64,000 bases of DNA from an uncultured Alphaproteobacteria bacterium (GTDB taxonomy: Bacteria > Pseudomonadota > Alphaproteobacteria > Rs-D84). The position numbers and the translations under genes were made by a program. Shown piece by piece: positions 25,854 to 34,364 of the stretch. The stretch lies in the NCBI GenBank assembly GCA_904502095.1, contig CAJGDG010000001.1:1-64000 (forward strand). The letters run 5' to 3'. Positions within the stretch are counted from its first letter, which is position 1; each line of letters starts with the position of its first letter. The notes under the pieces are model-generated. The model had not been told where the DNA came from. It did not search any database and worked only from the letters and a program-made list of their open reading frames with translations.

Positions 25854-26954
25854 TTAAGCGGCTTGTTTGATTCCTGATTTTATTTTTCTGATATATTTAC
25901 GCAGTTCATCAATCGCAACCAGTGATCCGTCGCGTTTTTGTGCAGACCAATAATCCCAACCGTTAAAGCTGACGCTGCGTTGTATTTTTGCAGCCATTAC
26001 ATGGATTGATGCCTTGCCATATAATTGATGGGTCAGGTTGCCGTCTTGGGTTATCATAACGCGTTCGCCGCGTGGGCTGACCAATGTTTGACCAACATAC
26101 AGCAGACCGGCTTCGATTAATTCTTTGAATGCAACGCGTATTTCATCGCGTTTTGGTTTTGTCACTTCGATATCTGTTAAATCAATTGGTTTAACATTTG
26201 CAATCCTTTCGCGTGCAGCTGCGACGTAAGTTTCGTCGCGTTCAAAGCCAATAAATTGACGCCCCAGTTCAATTGCGGCCGCGGCTGTTGTGCCAGAGCC
26301 CATGAATGGGTCTAAAATAATATCGCCTGGTTTTGTTGATGCCAATATCACACGATGCAATAAATCCAATGGTTTTTGTGTGTTGTGCAGGCTTTTGCCG
26401 TCGCTGTCTTTGACGCGTTCTTCGCCCAGACAAATATTCAACCCCCAATCCGAGCGCATTTGTTTTCCGCCATTTAATTTTTTCATTGTTTCATAATTAA
26501 ATGTGTATTTGCCTGTTTTAGTTGGCGTTGCCCAAATAAGTGTTTCGTGTGCGTTTGTAAAGCGTGTGCCGCGAAAGTTTGGCATAGGATTTGTTTTTAC
26601 CCATACAATATCATTTAAAATCCAAAAGCCCATATCTTGTAAAATCGCACCAACGCGGAAAATGTTATGATAGCTGCCGATTGTCCACATTGCGCCATTT
26701 GGTTTTAAAATGCGTTTGCATTCAGCCAACCATTGTTTTGTAAATTCATCGTATTCAGCAGATGATTCAAACGAATCCCATGAATCGCGTACTGCACGTG
26801 CAGCAGTTTGATCTTCGGGGCGGTACAATGTTTTTGCCCCCAGTTGTAAATTATACGGCGGGTCTGCAAAAACAGCGTCGATGGATGCGTCTGGAATTTG
26901 GCGCATCATTTCGATACAGTCTCCTTGTAAAATTTGATTCAGGTATTTTTTCAT
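25854..26954 (-). CDS. ccrM: CcrM-type adenine-N6 DNA methyltransferase
   Basis: Cell-cycle-regulated beta-class methyltransferase. The family methylates the A of GANTC on hemimethylated DNA, acting late in the alphaproteobacterial cell cycle. Motif IV is DPPYNLQL (about 30-38) near the N-terminus, followed by LKPNGAMWTIGSYHNIFRVG (about 85-105) and motif I as ILDPFMGSGTTAAAAIELGR (about 222-242). The C-terminal 100 residues (LIEAGLLYVGQTLVSPRGER..., WDYWSAQKRDGSLVAIDELR) are the extra domain specific to CcrM. Length 366 aa compares with about 358 in Caulobacter. The start at 26954 (MKKYLNQILQGDCIEMM) has AGAGAGAG upstream; the ORF is open to 27014. Divergent from nrdR. Confidence 0.95.
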   Translation of the reverse strand: MKKYLNQILQGDCIEMMRQIPDASIDAVFADPPYNLQLGAKTLYRPEDQTAARAVRDSWDSFESSAEYDEFTKQWLAECKRILKPNGAMWTIGSYHNIFRVGAILQDMGFWILNDIVWVKTNPMPNFRGTRFTNAHETLIWATPTKTGKYTFNYETMKKLNGGKQMRSDWGLNICLGEERVKDSDGKSLHNTQKPLDLLHRVILASTKPGDIILDPFMGSGTTAAAAIELGRQFIGFERDETYVAAARERIANVKPIDLTDIEVTKPKRDEIRVAFKELIEAGLLYVGQTLVSPRGERVMITQDGNLTHQLYGKASIHVMAAKIQRSVSFNGWDYWSAQKRDGSLVAIDELRKYIRKIKSGIKQAA

Positions 26955-27084
26955 CTCTCTCTGCGTTCCCGTTGTATACATTTTATCATATTTTGGAGTG
27001 TAATTTTTTTGCATAACTGAAAAGTTTTTTAAAAAAGCACTTGATTTTTATAAAAAGTGTAATTTTTTATCACATAAAATATAC

Positions 27085-27113
27085 TTGCCAATGTTGGATA
27101 AGATTGCTAACCT
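27085..27113 (+). promoter_or_regulatory. Candidate leaderless promoter of nrdR
   Basis: TTGCCA (27085-27090), 17-base spacer, TAACCT (27108-27113), ATG 11 bases after the -10. No ribosome site is visible. Confidence 0.45.
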
Positions 27114-27123
27114 TAATATCACT

Positions 27124-27624
27124 ATGAGATGTCCTTATTGTAATTCAACTGACAGTCGTGTGACGGATTCGCGCCCTGATATCGAAGACGCGATTATTCG
27201 TCGTCGTCGTGTTTGCGAACAATGTGGCGCAAAATTTACAACTGTTGAACGTGTTCAAATGCGCGATTTAATGGTGCGTAAAAATAGTGGAAAGTTAGAG
27301 GCGTTTGATCGTGAAAAACTGCGTCGCAGTATCAAATTGGCGTGCCGTAATCGTGAAGTTGGTGATGAACAAATTGAACGATTAGTGACATCTATTCACA
27401 GACGCTTGGAAACAGAAACTGCAGATGATACGGTCAGCAGCGCGTTAGTTGGACAGATGGTTTCAGATTCTTTGCTGAATTTGGATCCGATTGCGTTTGT
27501 GCGTTTCGTTTCTGTTTATCGCAAGTTTTCGCGCGTGTCGGATTTTAAAAAGATTATTGATAAAATACCAGAAGATGAAGAAAATGCAGTTGTATGCAAA
27601 TTGCCAAAAAATTCGCTGTTCTGA
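27124..27624 (+). CDS. nrdR: Transcriptional repressor NrdR
   Basis: Zinc-ribbon/ATP-cone repressor that senses ATP/dATP and binds NrdR boxes upstream of ribonucleotide reductase genes. It starts at the ATG 27124 as MRCPYCNSTDSRVTDSRP. The four zinc ligands are CPYC and CEQCG (residues 3-6 and 31-34). The RRRRVCEQCGAKFTTVERV segment and the ATP-cone (MVRKNSGKLEAFDREKLRRS, about 46-135) are all present. 166 aa, near the usual 150-160. The ribosome site is absent, so translation may be leaderless. It is followed after 9 bases by slt. Confidence 0.95.
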   Translation: MRCPYCNSTDSRVTDSRPDIEDAIIRRRRVCEQCGAKFTTVERVQMRDLMVRKNSGKLEAFDREKLRRSIKLACRNREVGDEQIERLVTSIHRRLETETADDTVSSALVGQMVSDSLLNLDPIAFVRFVSVYRKFSRVSDFKKIIDKIPEDEENAVVCKLPKNSLF

Positions 27625-27633
27625 TAAATCAAA

Positions 27634-29358
27634 ATGAAAAAAATTTTTGCATTTTTATTTTCTGTTTTGCTGCCAGTTTCTGCGTTGGCGGTGGATATGC
27701 CACAGGTTTTATCTGATATTGACGCCAGTTTATATCGTCAGATATTTAAATTACAGGACAAAGAACGTATCGATACTGCGATAAATGCACAAAATCAAAT
27801 CGCAGATAGATTATTGATGAATGAGGTTTTGTATCAGCGCTATATTTCTGATACTTATCATACACGGGGCAGGGAAATTGCGGATTGGATGGAAAAATAT
27901 TACGATATGCCCGGCGCCCAGCGTATGGAAAAGTTGGCGAAAATAAAAAAGGCAACAGTGCGTCGCGCCAAAGTGCCAAATATGATAAGTGGTTCTGAAT
28001 CAATTGAAACCGCAAAATCTGAAACTTGGACTCAGAAAAAATATAGCGGCAAAATAAATAAAAATATTGATGCGTTTAAGCGTGCGATTCGCAGCGGTTC
28101 AACCAAGGTTGCTCGACAAATATTAGAAGATAAAAATTTTAAAAAAGGAATTACAGAATCGGATTATGGCCGTTTGGCGGGGCGTTTGGCTTATTTATAT
28201 TATACAAATGGCGAAATGGAATTGGCAAAAAAGTGGGGGTTTGTTGCGTCTGATGCAAATTCTGAATATGGTTTGTGGGCGATGGGATTGTTGTATTTCA
28301 AAGAAGAAAATTATATAGAGTCACAGAAATATTTCAGCCGAATCCTGGATTTGCCACAAATTAATAACGCGCGTAAGACAGAGGCGGCTTTTTGGGCAGG
28401 ACGCGCCGCTGATTTCAAAGGCGATATTGAAAATGCAAAGCGGTATTGGCGAATTGCTGCGACATATCCTATGGCTTTTTATGGTGCGTTGTCCGCAACA
28501 ATGTTGGGTCAGCAGCCTAAATACGAATTTTTTGAAAATAATGTGACTGCAGAAGATATTGTAGAGTTGGTTAATACAAAATATGGAAAAATGGCGTTGG
28601 CTTTGTTGCAGGTTGGACGAAAAGACAGGGCCGAAGAATACTTAAAATATTTGATTACACCCAAGGTTTCAGACAGGGTTTTGCATGCGGTAAATTCTGT
28701 GGCGTCGGCGTATAATTTGCCACGCGTTTCAATTCAATCGGCCAGTGTTATAAAAGATAGAGGAATTTTGGAAATTGATGATGATATTATATATTCTGCG
28801 CAATATCCTTTGCCTGATTGGGAACCGTTGGGTGGTTGGTCTATTGACAGGGCGTTATTGTTAGCAATTACAAAGCAAGAAAGTAATTTTAGGGTTTCGG
28901 CTAAATCGGGGGTCGGCGCAAATGGATTAATGCAAATTATGCCAAGTACAGCGAAACGCGTCGCGCGTGCAAACAAGGTTGATTTTTCGCAGATTGACAT
29001 GTCGAATCCAGAACACAATATGTTTCTGGGCCAGCAATATATTGTTGATTTGTTGCAACATCAAAATGTTGAAAATAACATAATAAAAATGTTGGCGGCA
29101 TATAATGCAGGAATGGGAACGATGGTAAAGTTTGAAAAATCTTTCTATACATATGATCCATTGTTGTATATTGAAAGTTTCCCCGCTTATGAAACGCGCA
29201 GTTATATAAAACGCGTTATGTCGAATTTGTGGCTGTATCGCGCGCGATTGGGGCAGCCTTTGAATTCTATGCAGGAATTGGCACATGGAAATTGGCCATT
29301 ATATAACAGCGAAGATGCCTATGTTCAGCAACAGATGGCGGACCGTATGATGATTTAA
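27634..29358 (+). CDS. slt: Soluble lytic murein transglycosylase
   Basis: Periplasmic peptidoglycan-cleaving enzyme (lysozyme-like, family 1). Signal peptide about 1-19 (MKKIFAFLFSVLLPVSALA). A long alpha-helical superhelix (TPR-like, e.g. GLWAMGLLYFKEENYIESQK and AAFWAGRAADFKGDIENAKR) is followed by the SLT domain. That domain holds ITKQESNFRVSAKSGVGANG with the catalytic Glu (about 412), GLMQIMPSTAKRVA and AAYNAGMG (about 488-495). Length 574 aa is normal for Slt70. It is tightly packed with rnhB, which starts two bases after its stop. Confidence 0.93.
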   Translation: MKKIFAFLFSVLLPVSALAVDMPQVLSDIDASLYRQIFKLQDKERIDTAINAQNQIADRLLMNEVLYQRYISDTYHTRGREIADWMEKYYDMPGAQRMEKLAKIKKATVRRAKVPNMISGSESIETAKSETWTQKKYSGKINKNIDAFKRAIRSGSTKVARQILEDKNFKKGITESDYGRLAGRLAYLYYTNGEMELAKKWGFVASDANSEYGLWAMGLLYFKEENYIESQKYFSRILDLPQINNARKTEAAFWAGRAADFKGDIENAKRYWRIAATYPMAFYGALSATMLGQQPKYEFFENNVTAEDIVELVNTKYGKMALALLQVGRKDRAEEYLKYLITPKVSDRVLHAVNSVASAYNLPRVSIQSASVIKDRGILEIDDDIIYSAQYPLPDWEPLGGWSIDRALLLAITKQESNFRVSAKSGVGANGLMQIMPSTAKRVARANKVDFSQIDMSNPEHNMFLGQQYIVDLLQHQNVENNIIKMLAAYNAGMGTMVKFEKSFYTYDPLLYIESFPAYETRSYIKRVMSNLWLYRARLGQPLNSMQELAHGNWPLYNSEDAYVQQQMADRMMI

Positions 29359-29359
29359 A

Positions 29360-29986
29360 ATGCAAAAATGTGTGCCTGATTTTAGTTTGGAAAATTTAAC
29401 CGGTTTCAATTTGGTGGCTGGTGTTGATGAAGCAGGGCGGGGACCATTGTGTGGACCTGTGGTTGCGGCTGCGGTAATTTTTCCGCAACGCGATGTTGAA
29501 ATTCCAATTGTTATTCGTGATTCTAAACAGATGACACCGCGTATGCGTGCAGTTGCATACGATTGGATTGTAAATAATACGATTTGGGCTGTTGCGCAGG
29601 CGTCGGTTTCAGAAATTGATGAATTAAATATTTTGTGGGCGTCTATGTTGGCGATGACACGTGCGGTAAATTCACTAAGTGTTACGCCACAGCATTGTTT
29701 AATTGATGGTAATCGGGTGCCGGCGGATTTAAGCGGTACACCTGTGGTGCGTGGGGATGCGCGTTCGTTGTCGATTGCGGCGGCGTCCATTGTCGCCAAG
29801 GAAACACGTGACAGAATAATGACTGATTTAGCGTTGCAATTCCCGCAATATGGGTGGGATAAAAATGCGGGTTATCCAACAAAATCTCATTTGCAGGCGA
29901 TTGAAATATATGGTATAAATCAACATCATAGAAAAAGCTTTGGACCAATCAAGGAAAGGATAAAAAATGAAGTTGCGCAGAATTGA
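29360..29986 (+). CDS. rnhB: Ribonuclease HII
   Basis: Cleaves the RNA strand of RNA-DNA hybrids and initiates ribonucleotide removal. The conserved VAGVDEAGRGPLCGPVVAAA (19-38) carries the first two metal-binding acids. IRDSKQMTPRMR (about 54-65) and LIDGN (about 115-119) supply others, with AAASIVAKETRD (about 141-152) typical of the family. 208 aa. It begins one base after the slt stop and overlaps pgk by 20 bases, so slt-rnhB-pgk is one transcription unit. Confidence 0.95.
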   Translation: MQKCVPDFSLENLTGFNLVAGVDEAGRGPLCGPVVAAAVIFPQRDVEIPIVIRDSKQMTPRMRAVAYDWIVNNTIWAVAQASVSEIDELNILWASMLAMTRAVNSLSVTPQHCLIDGNRVPADLSGTPVVRGDARSLSIAAASIVAKETRDRIMTDLALQFPQYGWDKNAGYPTKSHLQAIEIYGINQHHRKSFGPIKERIKNEVAQN

Positions 29987-31136
29987 AAATTTAGATGTTC
30001 GTGGAAAATATGTCTTGTTGCGTGATGATTTTAATGTACAAATTGTTGATGGACAAATAACGGATTCTTTTCGTATTGATCAAAGTATGCCTACAATTAA
30101 TGCGCTGCGTGCGGCAGGTGCACGAATTGCAATTGTTGCACATCGTGGTCGTCCAAAGGGCGCGCGCAATATGGAATATACTTTACAGCCAATTGCAGAC
30201 TTTATGAAAATAAAGTTAATCCCAGATTGTTTGGATAAAGACTTTTTAAAAGATATGCATGATGGTGATGTTGTTTTACTGGAAAATGTGCGTTTTTATG
30301 AAGGCGAAGAAAAAAATGATCCTGCGTTTTCTGCTGAATTGGCGCGTGGATTCGATTTGTTTGTAAATGATGCTTTTGCTGTTTCGCATCGTGCGCACGC
30401 CAGTACAGTTGGCGTAGCAGAAATTTTGCCAAGTTATGCAGGCAGTTTGTTGGCAAACGAAATAGAACATTTATCCAATGTTATGGAAAACCCAAAGCGT
30501 CCATTGTTGTCAATTGTTGCAGGCAGCAAGGTGTCTACAAAAATAGGCGTATTAAAAGCGTTGGCAAAATTGTCTGATACGCTGATTATCGGTGGTGCGT
30601 TGGGTACTACATTTAATTATGCAACAGGGGCGCGTGTTGGGAATTCTTTGTATGAAGCAGACCAGAAAGATATTGCGCTGGAAATTTTAGATTATGCGCG
30701 TCAGCATGATTGTAATGTTTTGTTGCCGTTGGATAAAGGCGTTGCCAAAGAATTTGCACGTGATGCAGTGCGTGTTAACAAAGGGTTTTCAGAAATCGAA
30801 GACGATGATGTAATTATTGATGCGGGCGTTCAGACGACTGCGCGTGATATAGATGCAATAAAGCAGGCAAAAACTGTTATTTGGAACGGTACGGTCGGTA
30901 TGGCAGAATGGCAGCCAACTTGGTCGTATGGGTCGTTTGCGCTGGCAAATGAAATTGCAGCCCAGACGCGTGCAGGAAAGTTAGAAAGTATTGTTGGTGG
31001 CGGTGATACGGTTGCTGCATTAGAAGCGTGTGGTGTCAAAGATGATATTACATATGTTTCAACCGGTGGTGGGGCATTTCTGGAATTTATCGAGGGACGC
31101 ACTTTGCCGGGTGTTGCAATTCTGGAAGACAAGTAA
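29967..31136 (+). CDS. pgk: Phosphoglycerate kinase
   Basis: Glycolytic ATP-forming step: 1,3-bisphosphoglycerate + ADP to 3-phosphoglycerate + ATP. N-terminal substrate-binding motif VLLRDDFNVQIVDGQITDSF (about 17-36; the usual RVDxN is RDDFN here). AHRGRPKGA, LENVRFYEGEEKNDPAF and DLFVNDAFAVSHRAHAS follow. The C-terminal nucleotide domain is WNGTVGMAE (about 311-319) and VGGGDTVAALEACG (about 344-357). 389 aa. GGAAAGGATA is the ribosome site inside the end of rnhB. Confidence 0.96.
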   Translation: MKLRRIENLDVRGKYVLLRDDFNVQIVDGQITDSFRIDQSMPTINALRAAGARIAIVAHRGRPKGARNMEYTLQPIADFMKIKLIPDCLDKDFLKDMHDGDVVLLENVRFYEGEEKNDPAFSAELARGFDLFVNDAFAVSHRAHASTVGVAEILPSYAGSLLANEIEHLSNVMENPKRPLLSIVAGSKVSTKIGVLKALAKLSDTLIIGGALGTTFNYATGARVGNSLYEADQKDIALEILDYARQHDCNVLLPLDKGVAKEFARDAVRVNKGFSEIEDDDVIIDAGVQTTARDIDAIKQAKTVIWNGTVGMAEWQPTWSYGSFALANEIAAQTRAGKLESIVGGGDTVAALEACGVKDDITYVSTGGGAFLEFIEGRTLPGVAILEDK

Positions 31137-31137
31137 A

Positions 31138-31160
31138 AAATCCCCAGTTGGGGATTTTGT
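31138..31160 (+). terminator. Terminator after pgk
   Basis: AAATCCCC-AGTT-GGGGATTT stem followed by TGTTAT. The convergent gene ends at 31160. Confidence 0.85.
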
Positions 31161-32773
31161 TATCTGGATTTTGTCATTGCAAGATATTGTGCGTCTTGGG
31201 TCTGGGGGCCTGTTTTAGCCAGTCGGCGTAACGCGCGTTGTTGGAATGTCAGTGCGCGTGCCTGTTGGTATAATGTAGAATCAATTTTTTTAAATGTTTC
31301 GTATGGGTTCAGTGGGCCGTTGGCAACGTCTGGGTATGAAATTTTGTCGGAAGTCATTATTTGTATGTCCGGTAAGTTGATAGAATATTGCCCCAACATT
31401 GCGCGATATGTATTTACTTGTTTTTGACAATCGCTCAATATCATTTGTATTTCTGGTGGAATTTTTTGCTTTTTGTCGGATTGTGTGGCGTGAATAGATG
31501 TTATAAAATTTAAAAATTTATCATAATTATCAGTGTTGACATAGATGTTTGAAAAATATGGGTCCAGCAGACTTATTTCAGGATATTTTTGTGTTAACTG
31601 GGATAATCTGTCGCGTTGTGCATCGGTTATTTTTTTGTTGCGTGCGCGGGTCAGTAATTCTATTGCCTCTATGTAATCGCTGTATAACTGTTGGATGGCA
31701 GGGTGGTTAAATTTTTGCCGGTTGGATTTGTATTTGTTTGTTAAAAAAGCATAATACGCTTCGTTATAAATTTTAGTCATATTTATTCGGTGTGTTATAT
31801 CCTGATACTCGTTAAGAACGAAGTCGCGTGGGCTTTTAATTTTGATTTCCTGGTCCAGAACAGAATTTGGAATAATTTCGCGGTTAAACTTTTCAATCGC
31901 CAATGACATTTGGTTGATAGATTCCAGGTGGATGTTTTCTTTGTCTTTGTCTGCATCAAATTGACGGATGATGTTTGTTGTGGCAATGAAAATTTTCATA
32001 TACAAATCCGCCATCGTTGAGTTGTCTTGGTGTTTTAATGTATATTCCATTGTGTTGGTCAAACATTCCATTTTTCGCGGATTTGTAAAAATAGAATCCA
32101 GATTTTGCAGTGCGATGTTTAATGATTTTTCAATGACGCGTTCGGGTTTTTTCATAATGTTTAAAATGTGCCCGTCGGCGATGAAGTTAAAGGCTTCTTC
32201 ATCAGTTAAAACTTCGGGTTTCTTTTCAAGAGAAGTGGTTAAAATGTCATTTTTGTCCTTGATGTGAAGTTTTTCCTGTAATTCCGGAGAGATAACGTCA
32301 GTTAAAATAATTGCGTGACGGATTGGAATTTCCAGACGATCGTACAATTCAAACGGGTCAGTCATTAAATTAAACAACTGCAACATCTTGTCAAAATTGT
32401 GCGCGTATGGATTTTTGTTATAGCTTTCCACCAGTGGCGTTATGACATCTTCTTCGGGTTCTTCTTCTTCGACTTCAAGGGGAATGATTTGCGTCGCGGT
32501 GTCGATGGGTGTTGCCTTGGTTGTGGTGTCCGGCGGTGTCAGTTTTGGTGTTTGAAGTCGTTCGATAATTTTGTTCAGTATAGTATCGTTTTTTATCGCT
32601 TCGGCAACATTGAAAGCTTTAGTCGTGTCAGGCGTTGCCGTGTTGGGGGTGGCGATAATTTCAAATTTTTTATTTGCCACAGAATCATTTTCTGCGGGTT
32701 GTGTTTGTTGGGCCTTGGCCGTTGGGGTCAGGCTTAAAAAACTTAGAGGTAAAATAATGTTTTTCAATTTCAT
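31160..32773 (-). CDS. Secreted helical protein of unknown function (537 aa)
   Basis: Signal peptide about 1-22 (MKLKNIILPLSFLSLTPTAKA), then a Thr/Pro/Asp/Glu-rich flexible region (TPDTTKAF, TPPDTTTKATPIDTATQ, EVEEEEPEED) to about residue 115. The rest is a long, all-helical domain without cysteine clusters (YNKNPYAHNFDKMLQLFNLM, DNSTMADLYMKIFIATTNII). No family recognised. The composition, richer in Asn, Ile and Thr than neighbours, is typical of a host-facing secreted protein, but that is inference. A strong promoter lies upstream (32801-32830). No ribosome site precedes the ATG. Confidence 0.7.
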   Translation of the reverse strand: MKLKNIILPLSFLSLTPTAKAQQTQPAENDSVANKKFEIIATPNTATPDTTKAFNVAEAIKNDTILNKIIERLQTPKLTPPDTTTKATPIDTATQIIPLEVEEEEPEEDVITPLVESYNKNPYAHNFDKMLQLFNLMTDPFELYDRLEIPIRHAIILTDVISPELQEKLHIKDKNDILTTSLEKKPEVLTDEEAFNFIADGHILNIMKKPERVIEKSLNIALQNLDSIFTNPRKMECLTNTMEYTLKHQDNSTMADLYMKIFIATTNIIRQFDADKDKENIHLESINQMSLAIEKFNREIIPNSVLDQEIKIKSPRDFVLNEYQDITHRINMTKIYNEAYYAFLTNKYKSNRQKFNHPAIQQLYSDYIEAIELLTRARNKKITDAQRDRLSQLTQKYPEISLLDPYFSNIYVNTDNYDKFLNFITSIHATQSDKKQKIPPEIQMILSDCQKQVNTYRAMLGQYSINLPDIQIMTSDKISYPDVANGPLNPYETFKKIDSTLYQQARALTFQQRALRRLAKTGPQTQDAQYLAMTKSR

Positions 32774-32800
32774 TGATTTTACAGTGTTTTCTTTGGGGAA

Positions 32801-32830
32801 ATTATATCATTTTAATGTGTTTTTTGTCAA
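32801..32830 (-). promoter_or_regulatory. Promoter of the 537-aa secreted protein gene
   Basis: On the minus strand TTGACA (32825-32830), 18-base spacer, TATAAT (32801-32806). Confidence 0.75.
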
Positions 32831-32836
32831 TGATAT

Positions 32837-32866
32837 AACCCCATGATTTTTTCATGGGGTTATTTT
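32837..32866. terminator. Hairpin after amidase gene
   Basis: Perfect 10-bp stem AACCCCATGA/TCATGGGGTT with a T5 loop. It lies immediately after the minus-strand amidase gene, though the T-rich tail is on the plus side. Confidence 0.6.
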
Positions 32867-33946
32867 TTAATCGATTTTTACAGAAAATATAGTTTGTTGT
32901 TTTTCTGTGTCCAATGGGTGGTATTGAAATGGCACAGATGCAAAGTCTATGGTTTTCATATCGATACTGCGAATAGTCCGATTGTACATTGTGTGATAAT
33001 AAATGACTTTGTTTTTTAAATCTGTCGCGATTGTCCATTGGGTTGCTGCGGGAATATTTGTTGGCGATTTGCCGACCGCGAATTGTACCCCTGATGGTAC
33101 ATCGACATTGTTTAAAATATGAAAAGCTTGTTCTGCGGATTTTTCGCCGGTTGGTTGGGTCTGTGCAAATGTTTTTAAAAACGCTGCACGAACAAAACGG
33201 GAAGGTGGTGTAAAATCGCCCGGCAGCCCCAAGAACCCAGAACCAGAACCAAAAGAACGTAATGTAATTGGGCCGAATTGTGTTGGACCTGCGCCGCCTG
33301 GGTGCAGATTGACATAGTTGTTCAAGTTTGTCATTTGCCATGGAAAGCCCGGAGAATTTGTTAAAACCCCAATTTCGTTTTCATAAAAGTTTGGACGTCC
33401 GTCTACGATTTCCAGTACAACTTGGCGGCCCGATGGTTCGGTTATACGCCAGTGAACGGTTGATGCACTGGGGTCGACGTTTATGATTCTGACATCGTTT
33501 ATCGCGGCTTTTACTTGGTCAATAGTTGAAAAGCGTGACAGTATCCATGATACAACTTGGAAGTCCGCCAAAGAAATATCTTTGGAATTTTCGTTGTATT
33601 CTTGATATTTACCGTAATTTGGGAAATAGAACAGGGCAGCAGACAGACCTGCTTCGTTTGTACCGTCAACGATAAATTCTGGTTCGGCGGCCGCCAGTCC
33701 TGCGTACCCATACAGCGAAACAAATGACAGGCCGTCCATAGTGCCGTCTGGCAACAGTGATTGTTGATTGTGTCCACGTGGCACAACTACGTACATATTG
33801 TTGTTTTCTGCGCGCGACCAATCCATTGTTCGTGCGACGACGGTTGCGTTATCTTCGGATTTAAGTGTAATGCCTGTACAGGCATTCGCGTTTTGAATCA
33901 GTGCGATACACGCGGCAAGTGTTGCAAAAAGTTTAATTTTATTCAT
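32867..33946 (-). CDS. Periplasmic linear-amide C-N hydrolase (choloylglycine hydrolase / penicillin V acylase family)
   Basis: Ntn-hydrolase of the bile salt hydrolase/penicillin acylase family. Cleavage of the signal peptide (MNKIKLFATLAACIALIQNA...) after residue 22 would expose the nucleophile Cys23 (CTGITLKSEDN). Other family residues are visible: RTMDW (Arg and Asp), DGTNEAGLS (Asn), LTNSPGFPWQ (Asn) and SRFVRAA (Arg). Start at 33946 has a perfect AAAGGAGG site, so the frame extension to 34078 is not used. 359 aa fits Gram-negative periplasmic members. The family acts on conjugated bile acids, penicillin V or acyl-homoserine lactones; the substrate here cannot be decided from sequence alone. 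Gut-associated bile-salt deconjugation is plausible. Confidence 0.85.
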   Translation of the reverse strand: MNKIKLFATLAACIALIQNANACTGITLKSEDNATVVARTMDWSRAENNNMYVVVPRGHNQQSLLPDGTMDGLSFVSLYGYAGLAAAEPEFIVDGTNEAGLSAALFYFPNYGKYQEYNENSKDISLADFQVVSWILSRFSTIDQVKAAINDVRIINVDPSASTVHWRITEPSGRQVVLEIVDGRPNFYENEIGVLTNSPGFPWQMTNLNNYVNLHPGGAGPTQFGPITLRSFGSGSGFLGLPGDFTPPSRFVRAAFLKTFAQTQPTGEKSAEQAFHILNNVDVPSGVQFAVGKSPTNIPAATQWTIATDLKNKVIYYHTMYNRTIRSIDMKTIDFASVPFQYHPLDTEKQQTIFSVKID

Positions 33947-34062
33947 GGCAAAGCCTCCTTTGGTCTTATATAAATTATTTATAAGTTGGGTATTATTCGC
34001 CATAGGAACCTTTTGGCTGTTAAATTTCTGCGTGCAAAATGTATTCGTGATGCATATAATAC
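33947..34062. other. Leader of amidase gene
   Basis: Holds the ribosome site of the minus-strand amidase and a pseudo-palindrome CTTATA...TATAAG around 33965-33984 that could be a promoter or operator. The plus strand ends in a -10-like TATAAT (34055-34060), which belongs to the tRNA fragment that follows. Confidence 0.4.
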
Positions 34063-34110
34063 GCGGTGCTTGGGGCATAGTTTAATGGTAGAACTCCGGA
34101 CTCTGACTCC
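34063..34110 (+). pseudogene. Truncated tRNA-Gln: 5' half only
   Basis: 48 bases match 37264-37311 with one mismatch (T versus C in the D loop). The match covers the end of the promoter spacer, the acceptor 5' strand TGGGGCA, the D arm and the anticodon arm (CTCTGAC loop). It then breaks abruptly at the anticodon stem into unrelated sequence. The upstream TATAAT is conserved as well. It has no T arm or CCA end, so it cannot make a tRNA. Confidence 0.85.
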
Positions 34111-34364
34111 ACATATGCTACACAACAAAAAAATCCCAGATTTCTGCGTATTTTAGCCTGATTTACTAGCAAAATGGCCGTTTAACATTTGTGCATATCA
34201 CTGCATACAGGTTGGTTTAAGTTGGTTTGTATATGGTTTCAGTTTTACATATTTTTTACACACAAATTTTGGACTTTATTTTATATCAACAAACAATTGA
34301 CCTTTGCTAAAAATATGGTATAAAAGACAAGCAGTTTAACAATTAAAAAACTAGGTGGAAAAAA
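34111..34364 (+). other. Leader of valS with promoter
   Basis: 254 AT-rich bases without a gene. A promoter sits at 34297-34324 (TTGACC, 16-base spacer, TATAAA) and an AGGTGG ribosome site at 34353-34358. A stretch TTTTACATATTTTTTACAC recurs near 37197-37215, just before the intact tRNA, so the two ends of the valS block share more than the tRNA half. Confidence 0.6.
34297..34324 (+). promoter_or_regulatory. valS promoter
   Basis: TTGACC (34297-34302), 16-base spacer, TATAAA (34319-34324). Confidence 0.65.
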
